Shown here: positions 1 through 5,263 of the stretch, piece after piece
Position numbering within the stretch: position 1 is the first letter of the stretch
How the letters are laid out: every line of letters starts with the position of its first letter
Assembly: GCA_937934165.1 (NCBI GenBank)
Contig: CALGZX010000023.1
Location: forward strand, 1 to 9,879
Length of the DNA: 9,879 bases
Source: an uncultured Collinsella sp.
GTDB lineage: Bacteria; Actinomycetota; Coriobacteriia; Coriobacteriales; Coriobacteriaceae
Direction: 5' to 3'
The notes under the pieces: model-generated
Database searches by the model: none
Told to the model about the DNA's origin: nothing
What the model saw: the letters and a program-made list of their open reading frames with translations, nothing else
Made by a program: the position numbers and the translations under genes

Positions 1-603
1 GAGATAGAGGACGAGGTTATGCCCGACCGCGTGATCTTTAGCATTGGCTTTGGTGGTCGCCGCACCACCAAGGAATCGTGCCTGGAGGATTACAACACCG
101 ATCGCGCCCGCGTAGCCGCCGCGCTGGCGCCCTTTGGTTTGGATAGCGAATTAACATGCTGTCGGTACACTTGTTATGCGCAGATGACGCGCAAGAAGGC
201 GACGATTGTGGGCTACAACTACTATGCGTACGGTACGGTTGCCGCGCCTGTCGATTCGACTGACTTTGCTGCTGTGTGGACCGCACTCAATACCTGCGAG
301 TCACATGCCGACATGAGCATTCGATTTGAGTTGGCGGATCAGCGCGCGGCGGAAGACGCCCTGATTGCCCGTGCGGTTGAACGTGCTCGCGGCAACGCGC
401 AGGCACTTGCCGTTGCGGCGGGGTCTATGCTGGGCGGCGTCAAGCATATCTCGTATAACAGTCGGGCGGCGGGCTATGGTCGAACATACTGTGTTGCCGC
501 GTGTGCTCCCGATGGGGCGTCCGGAGGCTCCGAGGAGACGGTGCTGGAGCCAGAGCCTATCGAGGTCGAGTGCTCCGTGGATATGGAATGGTGGCTGGAG
601 TAG
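1..603 (+). CDS. SIMPL-domain (DUF541) protein, 5' end cut by the window
   Basis: The frame is open from base 1 and ends with TAG at 601-603. The visible protein starts EIEDEVMPDRVIFSIGF, which looks like the usual opening of a SIMPL domain (a conserved 'V.PD.a.....G' beginning). It continues with the long helical stretch after 'NTDRARVAAALAPFGL' and ends with the usual beta/alpha repeat ('ARGNAQALAVAAGSMLGGVK', then an acidic C-terminus). SIMPL proteins are usually about 200-250 residues, so only a short N-terminus should be missing. An ATG at 19 with a weak purine-rich stretch upstream could be an internal or alternative start, but the in-frame sequence before it fits the family, so I favour a start outside the window. 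The family's cellular role is poorly defined: some members are periplasmic or membrane-associated and are linked to stress resistance. No signal peptide can be judged from this fragment. Confidence 0.75.
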   Translation, partial: EIEDEVMPDRVIFSIGFGGRRTTKESCLEDYNTDRARVAAALAPFGLDSELTCCRYTCYAQMTRKKATIVGYNYYAYGTVAAPVDSTDFAAVWTALNTCESHADMSIRFELADQRAAEDALIARAVERARGNAQALAVAAGSMLGGVKHISYNSRAAGYGRTYCVAACAPDGASGGSEETVLEPEPIEVECSVDMEWWLE

Positions 604-656
604 GAAGCAGGTGCTGAGCGGCTGAGGGACCGAGGCTTCGCTACCGAAAAAACCAT

Positions 657-685
657 TTGTTAAACTCAATGTCCGTGGGTAGAAT
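657..685 (+). promoter_or_regulatory. Candidate sigma-70-type promoter for a short RNA
   Basis: TTGTTA at 657-662 is separated by exactly 17 bases from TAGAAT at 680-685 (4/6 and 5/6 matches to the consensus boxes). The predicted start is about 691-693. No protein-coding frame follows. A strong terminator begins about 50 bases downstream, so the likely product is a short non-coding RNA. Confidence 0.5.
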
Positions 686-691
686 AAGGTC

Positions 692-779
692 GACGGCAGC
701 CCAAGTTGTGGATAGCTGGGCAGCGCCGTTACTTCGATTAAGGGGTCAATGCCTTAACGGCGTCGACCCCTCTTCTTTT
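692..779 (+). ncRNA. Candidate antisense RNA converging on the small peptide gene
   Basis: This is the span between the start predicted from the TTGTTA-17-TAGAAT promoter and the T-rich end of a strong terminator, about 88 nucleotides. Two stem-loops are visible. The first pairs ACGGC (693-697) with GCCGT (725-729) and GCCCA (699-703) with TGGGC (717-721). The second is the terminator hairpin at 741-771. The RNA is complementary to the last eight codons and the 3' untranslated region of the peptide gene on the other strand. In known type I toxin-antitoxin pairs such as txpA/RatA and bsrG/SR4, the antitoxin RNA overlaps the toxin mRNA in the same convergent, 3'-end manner. Expression and function are inferred from layout only. 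Confidence 0.45.
741..779 (+). terminator. Rho-independent terminator
   Basis: Arms at 741-753 and 759-771 pair almost continuously: AGGGGTC with GACCCCT, an A-T pair and a wobble pair, then GCC with GGC, with one A/C mismatch and a five-base loop TTAAC. CTTCTTTTG follows on the + strand. The T-rich tail is on the + side only, so it mainly ends + strand transcription. The stop codon of the opposite-strand peptide gene lies in the loop. Alternative stems (TTAAGG 738-743 with CCTTAA 752-757; GCCGTTA 725-731 with TAACGGC 755-761) could compete with it. Confidence 0.65.
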
Positions 780-879
780 GCTTCGTACGCTGCTTAAGTG
801 CCTCGGAAAGTCCGATAAGCGCCGTGAGGAGCGAGACCAAAGCGGTCAGGAGCTTCACGAAATCAATCAGATCGGTCAT
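754..879 (-). CDS. Small hydrophobic, basic-tailed peptide; candidate type I toxin
   Basis: The peptide has 41 residues. Residues 1-28 form one hydrophobic helix with few charges (MTDLIDFVKLLTALVSLLTA, then LIGLSEAL). Residues 30-41 are almost all Lys/Arg/Gln. The ATG at 879 was chosen because GGGAGGTG lies six bases upstream, a near-perfect Shine-Dalgarno site at ideal spacing; the in-frame ATG at 885 abuts that site and is unlikely to be used. The build (short amphipathic or membrane helix followed by a positive tail) is that of type I toxins and holin-like toxins such as TisB and TxpA, which insert in the inner membrane. I do not recognise the exact sequence. Support comes from its surroundings: a convergent candidate antisense RNA at its 3' end and a LexA-like palindrome over its promoter. 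It could instead be a small membrane regulator, or untranslated. Confidence 0.55.
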   Translation of the reverse strand: MTDLIDFVKLLTALVSLLTALIGLSEALKQRTKQKKRGRRR

Positions 880-943
880 GGGCATCACCTCCCGTCGCAT
901 GGAGGGCGCTGCCCGGCACATGGAACTGCCGTCAACAACTGCC

Positions 944-973
944 ATTCTATCAAAGCGCGGTCATAAATACGAA
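944..973 (-). promoter_or_regulatory. Candidate promoter of the small peptide gene, extended -10
   Basis: On the - strand TAGAAT (949-944) is preceded by TG and one base (952-950), giving the extended -10 form TGaTAGAAT. A weak -35, TTCGTA (973-968), sits 18 bases upstream. Transcription would start near 937, giving a leader of about 58 bases before the ATG at 879. The -35 box lies inside a LexA-like palindrome. Confidence 0.5.
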
Positions 974-983
974 TATATGTTCG
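970..983. promoter_or_regulatory. LexA (SOS) box-like palindrome
   Basis: CGAATATATGTTCG differs at one base from the Gram-positive LexA/DinR-type operator CGAAC-N4-GTTCG. With the flanking bases, the right half is the full GTTCGA seen in actinobacterial SOS boxes, and the left half matches 4 of 6. The site overlaps the -35 box of the peptide promoter, where a bound repressor would block RNA polymerase. LexA consensus sequences come from other bacteria; binding here is inferred. Confidence 0.5.
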
Positions 984-984
984 A

Positions 985-1133
985 TAATAACAGCAACGTG
1001 ATTCCCTCGAATAGCAGCCTTTCGTAAGGGCGGCAGAAGACGGCGCTGGGCGATTGGGGCTAGACGCGCAGGTCTTCGTCACCGAAAGCCCGTTTGATTA
1101 ACCAGCCCTCTGTAGGTACACTGCATATTGATG
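985..1133. other. Non-coding stretch, no gene recognised
   Basis: No frame with a plausible start, ribosome site and protein-like composition was found on either strand. The open frames that cross it are short and Arg/Ser/Cys-rich. A weak + strand promoter-like pair is present, TTGATT (1094-1099) and TACACT (1117-1122) with 17 bases between, four of six matches each, just ahead of the hairpin that follows. Confidence 0.4.
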
Positions 1134-1178
1134 GGCCCGGGATGACCGCTGATTCAAGTCACCGGGCCTAAATCTTTT
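1134..1178 (+). terminator. Isolated terminator-like hairpin
   Basis: GGCCCGG (1134-1140) pairs with CCGGGCC (1162-1168). After a two-base bulge, TGAC (1143-1146) pairs with GTCA (1158-1161), with an 11-base loop. TAAATCTTTT follows on the + strand, a moderate T-rich tail. No + strand gene ends just upstream, so it either ends a short RNA from the weak promoter at 1094-1122 or insulates the exonuclease gene from upstream transcription. Confidence 0.5.
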
Positions 1179-1295
1179 CATCCATTTGAATAGAGCGGGC
1201 GACTCTCTTGGGGCCGTCTGCATGGCGTGTGATTAGCGCATGGTATTGCGCCCAGCTTTCATGTCCGCGCGGCCACCTATCCTTACGGCAATGTA

Positions 1296-1316
1296 GCCGC
1301 TTATGTAACAAGCGGC
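1296..1316 (+). repeat. Perfect hairpin in the leader of the exonuclease gene
   Basis: GCCGCTT (1296-1302) and AAGCGGC (1310-1316) are perfect complements around a 7-base loop. The hairpin ends 7 bases before the GGAGAAAGG ribosome site (1324-1332) of the exonuclease gene. No T-tract follows, so it is more likely an operator or mRNA-stability element than a terminator. The rest of 1179-1340 shows no further recognisable element. Confidence 0.4.
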
Positions 1317-1340
1317 AAGCAACGGAGAAAGGCCCTAACC

Positions 1341-2075
1341 GTGTCAGCTGAAAAGACGCCGTGTATCTCGGCTATCGATACGACGAACTTTGCGCGCCAG
1401 ATTGTGCTGGACTTTGAGTTTGCGCCGGTGCCAAAGCAGCGCCAGCGCCGTGGGCTGCGCAATGAGATTATCGAGGTCGGCGCCGTTAAGCTCGATTACC
1501 ATGGCAACGTTATGGGCGAGTTCTCGCAGTTTGTGCAGACGGAATTTGCCGAAGGCGTTGCGTCTCCCGTCCGCGAGCTTACGGGGATATCAGCCGTGGA
1601 CACCGCGATGGCCGATCCGCTCTACATGGTGATTAAAAGGCTCAGCGATTGGATCGGTCGCTACTCCGCCCAAGTGGTTTGCTGGAGCGGGGCGGACCGG
1701 CGACAGCTTTTGACCGAGTGTCAGGCAAAGCACATAGACCTTTCCACATTTCCTACGGACTGGGCCGACCTGCAGGCGTTTTACACCTCGATCATGGACG
1801 TGGGCAGCCACGGGTGCGTCTCTTTGAGTGATGTGGCGACGTGGTTTGGCATCGAGTTCGACGAGTCGACGGGCCACGCCCACAGCGCCCTGGCCGATGC
1901 GCGCGTGACCGCTAAGCTGCTCAAGCAGGTGATGGATGGGGACTACCACGTGAGTCCGCGTGTCCAGGAGATCCGCCAGCGGTGGGGGATGGGCGAGCGA
2001 GCTCAGATGCGCCTTTCCAAGAAGTGCCCCGAGCTGGGCGACCTGCTGCTGAAGCTGAAGGCGGAGGGGAGGTAG
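1341..2075 (+). CDS. DnaQ-like DEDDh-family 3'-5' exonuclease
   Basis: This 244-residue protein belongs to the RNase T/DnaQ exonuclease superfamily, which removes nucleotides from DNA or RNA 3' ends using two metal ions. The motifs are in order. Exo I is VLDFEF (Asp24 and Glu26), followed by the strand-forming NEIIEVGAVKL. Exo II is CWSGADRRQL (Asp119). Exo III is HAHSALADA (His181 five residues before Asp186), the DEDDh signature. All catalytic residues are present, so the enzyme should be active. It resembles stand-alone KapD-like exonucleases in length and layout, but the substrate cannot be told. The start is GTG at 1341 with GGAGAAAGG eight bases upstream. A perfect hairpin precedes the ribosome site. 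The stop overlaps the ribosome site of the next, frameshifted gene, so the two were probably co-transcribed. Confidence 0.85.
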   Translation: MSAEKTPCISAIDTTNFARQIVLDFEFAPVPKQRQRRGLRNEIIEVGAVKLDYHGNVMGEFSQFVQTEFAEGVASPVRELTGISAVDTAMADPLYMVIKRLSDWIGRYSAQVVCWSGADRRQLLTECQAKHIDLSTFPTDWADLQAFYTSIMDVGSHGCVSLSDVATWFGIEFDESTGHAHSALADARVTAKLLKQVMDGDYHVSPRVQEIRQRWGMGERAQMRLSKKCPELGDLLLKLKAEGR

Positions 2076-2079
2076 GCGG

Positions 2080-2384
2080 GTGCCCATTGGGCGCAAGCAG
2101 AAGGAATGGTTGCGGGAAGGATTCCAGAATCAGCATCAGAGGGCTGTGCTTGAGATGCTATTCAAGGACACGCTGACGCCCGCCGAGACCAGGCAGGTCA
2201 AGAGTATGGACACCGAGATGGCATCCATTGTCGAAGAACGGCTTGCTAACATGATTCGCTGGATGGGCAGGCATAGACCCGTGACGCTGTGCGCGTTATC
2301 GTTCACAATGAGGCGTACAGGCTGCCAGAGGCGAACAGTTCCGACGAGGTTCTGAGCAACTGCATCATCGAGATTATCGAGTAG
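2080..2384 (+). pseudogene. Small unknown gene broken by a one-base frameshift
   Basis: A GTG at 2080 follows GGAGGGGAGG (2063-2072), a strong ribosome site overlapping the exonuclease stop. The frame is protein-like for about 67 codons (charged, helical: MPIGRKQKEWLREGF ... VEERLANMIRWMG), then turns into unlikely sequence (TLCALSFTMRRTGCQ) up to 2355. From about 2280 the -1 frame reads convincingly as protein (DAVRVIVHNEAYRLPEANSS ... NCIIEIIE) to TAG at 2382-2384. One extra C in the CCC at 2278-2280 would join the halves into a protein of about 101 residues. After that TAG the same frame still reads FYERDLAAW, so the ancestral gene may have been longer. No family is recognised. It may be a decayed gene, a sequencing error or, less likely, programmed frameshifting; no classic slippery heptamer is visible. 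Confidence 0.55.
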
Positions 2385-2449
2385 TTCTACGAGAGGGATT
2401 TGGCGGCGTGGAGCAATCTAGTTTTACGCGTTTGCAGGAGGAAGCCGGT

Positions 2450-4813
2450 ATGGCAGACGAACTTGTTTTTAGTGGCGGCGAGATAGTTTACGCCATGCCT
2501 CAACTGCCCAAAGTTGCATCTGTGCCGCTGAACGGTAGCGCCGTGCTGGTTGGTTTTAAGGACGCTCCCGATGGGGAGGAGGTCCTCTTTGATTTTGACC
2601 CTCGGGCTGAAAAGGCTACGAAGCTCGACTATGAACTTGCAGCCGTTAGCGGGCTCCTCACGGGCGCGTTGAATATCCTGTGGCAGAAAGACTTCAACCT
2701 AGAGGGTGCCAAAGAGTGGGGCGACGAGAAGGTTGGCAAATTCGTTCTTACGATTGCCAAGTCTGCGGGTATGACAAAGGCGGATGCAACTCTAGAAGAC
2801 GCTATTCGCTTTCTAGAGAAAGGGTTTCCTCTTGCCGCGGACAAGCTGACTGCCGAGTTTGGCGGCGGGCTCCAACATCATCTGCGGGACTTCTCGCACC
2901 ACCCGAGCTTGGTTGGCCTTGCGTGTTCGATCCTCTCGCAATTCACGTGCAAAGGCTATGGTACCGATACTGCCGGCCGGTTTGTTGCCTTTGACCTGCC
3001 TGCCGCCGCCTTCGATCCCGACTGCCCTCTTATAGGCAGGAACGTTCCAGAGAAGATCGCGTTCGGCACTCTGTTCTGGGCGATGCATCTCATGAGCGAC
3101 ATGGCGGGGTCTAGTTCAAACCCCGGTAAGGGGACGGGTATTCCCGGCGTCGTGTTATCCCTGCTAAAGGAGCTCTCCTCCCTGCCAGTTTTTCAAGACG
3201 TGCAGATTGCCTATAAGGGCGAGGATATTCGCATTCAGCAATGGATCTCAAAGCTGTTTAACGGAACGGCGTTCAAAACCGAGGACGGTAAGCCCATTCG
3301 CTTCGACCTTCGGACGGAAGTCGGTCTTCTCGATCAGGCTTTAAGCCAGGTGCCAGCAGTCGTGGCCAACGAGGTTATCGTTCGTTGTCTCTACATGCTT
3401 TCAAGGCTCAAGGCCGAGCTAGAGCGTTGTGAAGCGAGCAAGGTCTCCGGCTTGAACAAACTCAAGGCTTCGCATTTTATGCCCTATAACAGTAGGGCCC
3501 TCACTCGCATGGTCACGGTTTCGAGCACTTCGTTTGTTCTGGCGAATCTGGCGACGGCGGCGGTCAGGGCGGGTATCGAATGCGAGGGGAACAAGGTCAT
3601 GTTCGCCCAGAAGTTCTTCTTGCGTATAAACTACGTCGGAGTTGGACGCCTTGCGTTTGCACTCCATGCCGACTGGGGCTATATGGCGGAGGAAATGTCC
3701 GAGGCTTGGACTGAGCGCGCCAGGCGCCGCCAGGATATCTTCGATGGATTTCACTTTTATAGCCTAGATAGAGAGACGACGAGGATTGCCTTCTCGCTGA
3801 AGCTTGCCGCCATCAACTACGACTGCGGGAACGAGAAGAACGAAGTGCGCAAAGGGCAAAAGAGGAGCTGGGCCCGCGCGTGGCAGGATTCGGTCGCGGA
3901 TGGTCTAGGCATTGATGCAGACGGCTACTTTTTGAGCGAGGAAGATGCGTACGGAGCCCTTGAGACAGTTTCGCGGCGGCGAGGCGGTAAAGTTCGCGCC
4001 TTACTTGTTGCACAGGAGCTGGTTGAGTTTCGCCTCTATTCCCAGATAGGAGATGAAGAGAAGAAGGAATACAAAGGTTTGAAGGAGAGTGGATCTTGGG
4101 TTAAACGCGAATTTCCCAGGAGACAAGACGCGGTTGATTTGGACGCCGTACGTTCCCTAGAGAAGCAATGCGGGGCGCATATCCGTGAGCTCTCAGGTAC
4201 ATTGCCAAAGGTCTTGGTAGGCGGCGCCATTGCCGTGGCGGCGGCCCTGGGCACAGGAGGAGTGGCCGCGGCATTGGCTCCGGATATTGCTGTCGGTATC
4301 TTTGGAGGCTCGTTTGTCGGCCTTCACGGGGCTGCGCTCGTCAATGCGAGTCTTGCTGCTGCTGGCGGCGGCGCCTTGGCCGCCGGCGGCATGGGCATGG
4401 CCGGTGGCACCGCTTTAATTGCTGGCGGCGGCGCTGCGTTTGGCCTTTTGGGTTCTAGCGGCGTTGCCCTGGCGGCGTCGATGGGGGAGGACTATGCGCA
4501 GTTCGTGCTCGTTGAATGCTCAAGGCTTCTCGCATTTCTTGATGTGGCAACTGACCGCTGCCCGCATGAGGGAGCCATTTTGGTGCAGAAGGCGGCCGAG
4601 GCCGTGCAGCGCAGCATCGCTGGTGTTGAGGAGGATGTCGAGAAGGAGAATGGAAAGGGGGACCGCAGGAATGGCAGGTTGCTTAAGCAGTTGAAGAAGG
4701 GTCTTGGGTATTTGACTTCGACCCTTAAGCAGATCGAGAAGATGCAGAAGCGCCTTGGTGCCGCCGGTGAGAGCGAGCCGCTCAACAGCTTGCCAGCATC
4801 GGGTGGCGAATAG
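2450..4813 (+). CDS. Large unknown protein with His/Asp motifs and a Gly/Ala-rich membrane-like segment
   Basis: The protein has 787 residues from ATG 2450, chosen for AGGAGGAAG five bases upstream; a GTG at 2408 in the same frame has no comparable site. I cannot assign a family. Residues 1-60 are beta-rich. Around 143-153 lies HHLRDFSHHPS, and at 210-230 HLMSDMAGSSS followed by a Gly-rich GKGTGIPG. These two blocks have the density of polar residues expected of a conserved, possibly metal-binding, site. Residues 240-585 are mixed helical and hydrophilic. Residues 588-677 are almost all Gly, Ala, Val and Leu, with runs such as AAAGGGGALAAGGMGMAGG; this glycine-zipper-like stretch could form two to four tightly packed membrane helices. 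Residues 690-787 are hydrophilic with a probable coiled coil (RLLKQLKKGLGYLTSTLKQI). There is no N-terminal signal peptide. The layout, soluble sensor-like part then membrane segment, recalls membrane-perturbing effectors, but that role is inferred. Confidence 0.7.
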   Translation: MADELVFSGGEIVYAMPQLPKVASVPLNGSAVLVGFKDAPDGEEVLFDFDPRAEKATKLDYELAAVSGLLTGALNILWQKDFNLEGAKEWGDEKVGKFVLTIAKSAGMTKADATLEDAIRFLEKGFPLAADKLTAEFGGGLQHHLRDFSHHPSLVGLACSILSQFTCKGYGTDTAGRFVAFDLPAAAFDPDCPLIGRNVPEKIAFGTLFWAMHLMSDMAGSSSNPGKGTGIPGVVLSLLKELSSLPVFQDVQIAYKGEDIRIQQWISKLFNGTAFKTEDGKPIRFDLRTEVGLLDQALSQVPAVVANEVIVRCLYMLSRLKAELERCEASKVSGLNKLKASHFMPYNSRALTRMVTVSSTSFVLANLATAAVRAGIECEGNKVMFAQKFFLRINYVGVGRLAFALHADWGYMAEEMSEAWTERARRRQDIFDGFHFYSLDRETTRIAFSLKLAAINYDCGNEKNEVRKGQKRSWARAWQDSVADGLGIDADGYFLSEEDAYGALETVSRRRGGKVRALLVAQELVEFRLYSQIGDEEKKEYKGLKESGSWVKREFPRRQDAVDLDAVRSLEKQCGAHIRELSGTLPKVLVGGAIAVAAALGTGGVAAALAPDIAVGIFGGSFVGLHGAALVNASLAAAGGGALAAGGMGMAGGTALIAGGGAAFGLLGSSGVALAASMGEDYAQFVLVECSRLLAFLDVATDRCPHEGAILVQKAAEAVQRSIAGVEEDVEKENGKGDRRNGRLLKQLKKGLGYLTSTLKQIEKMQKRLGAAGESEPLNSLPASGGE

Positions 4814-5021
4814 GTCGGGGCGATTCGGCTGCAATTCCGTGTCATCATCGCCACCGCTTAAGATGGTCCCGTGTTTGCCCATCTTTTTGCGAGGCGCGAT
4901 GAGCATGTCGGCGACTTGCTCGATGTCTGATTTGCCCTTCGATCAGTTCTTGTCGAGCTCCTTTGGGCGGGAGAGGCAGCGATCTAGATATCCGCTCTTG
5001 GCATATGAGACAAGAAGCCCG

Positions 5022-5072
5022 TAAGACTGTGGCAATGTCAAAAGGCATACACAAGTGTCAGTCTTTTGACAT
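5022..5072. repeat. Nested, competing inverted repeats (possible operator)
   Basis: ATGTCAAAAG (5035-5044) and CTTTTGACAT (5063-5072) are perfect 10-base complements. Exactly centred between them is a second dyad, ACACAAGTGT (5049-5058). A third pair, AAGACTG (5022-5028) and CAGTCTT (5058-5064), overlaps and would compete with the long stem. The shared centre fits a two-fold symmetric protein-binding site better than an RNA hairpin. No T-tract follows on either strand, so it is not a standard terminator. Confidence 0.6.
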
Positions 5073-5089
5073 CGTATGATTTTGGGGAG

Positions 5090-5114
5090 TGGCGTGCAGC
5101 GATCGCGCGCCACC
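5090..5114. repeat. GC-rich hairpin
   Basis: GTGGCG at 5090-5095 is complementary to CGCCAC near 5109-5114. With one wobble pair and GC/GC inside, the stem reaches about nine pairs around a short AGCGATC-like loop. No T-tract follows on either strand. It lies 18 bases downstream of the nested palindrome; function unknown. Confidence 0.4.
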
Positions 5115-5263
5115 ATGACGGCGTAAGTGTTTGCTTTCGTTGTAGAATCTAACGATATGAGCATCCCGGTTGCTCCAGTGCTTCGATGCTCTGGTCTTTA
5201 GCGCCTTTCGTTCAGTGGAGGACTGACCGCAAGCGGCGTAAACAAGAAAGGGGACAATCGCAA

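Larger units (their letters stand above)
4814..5263. other. 450-base non-coding gap with several dyad symmetries
   Basis: No intact gene is seen between the 787-residue protein and the DUF262 protein. A - strand frame (about 5164 down to 4820) is open except for one TGA at 4943-4945 and contains some protein-like sequence (SKGKSDIEQVADMLIAPRKK). It has no ribosome site or known family and runs on antisense to the upstream gene; it could be a gene remnant. A -10-like TAGAAT (5143-5148), flanked by TCGTT/AACGA, may start the DUF262 transcript, but no good -35 is present. The predicted leader contains a GAGCAT/ATGCTC hairpin (5159-5164 with 5186-5191). Confidence 0.4.

Noticed and set aside
885..1082. 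65-codon - strand frame and overlapping short + strand frames near the LexA-like box
   Set aside because: No ribosome sites; Arg/Ser/Cys-rich products with no structure; they overlap promoter elements.
5066..5094. Perfect -35 TTGACA at 5066-5071 within the palindrome
   Set aside because: No -10-like sequence lies 16-18 bases downstream on the + strand, and the mirror TTGACA on the - strand also lacks one.
4520..5164. - strand frames possibly forming a gene across the 4814-5263 gap
   Set aside because: Interrupted by TGA at 4943, no ribosome site, no known family, and much of it is antisense to the 787-residue gene. Kept only as a possible remnant.
5186..5263. Upstream ATG extending the DUF262 protein by 26 residues
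   Set aside because: No Shine-Dalgarno site, and the extension (very basic, Arg/Lys-rich) is not typical of the family, which opens near MKATEANLLDLM.
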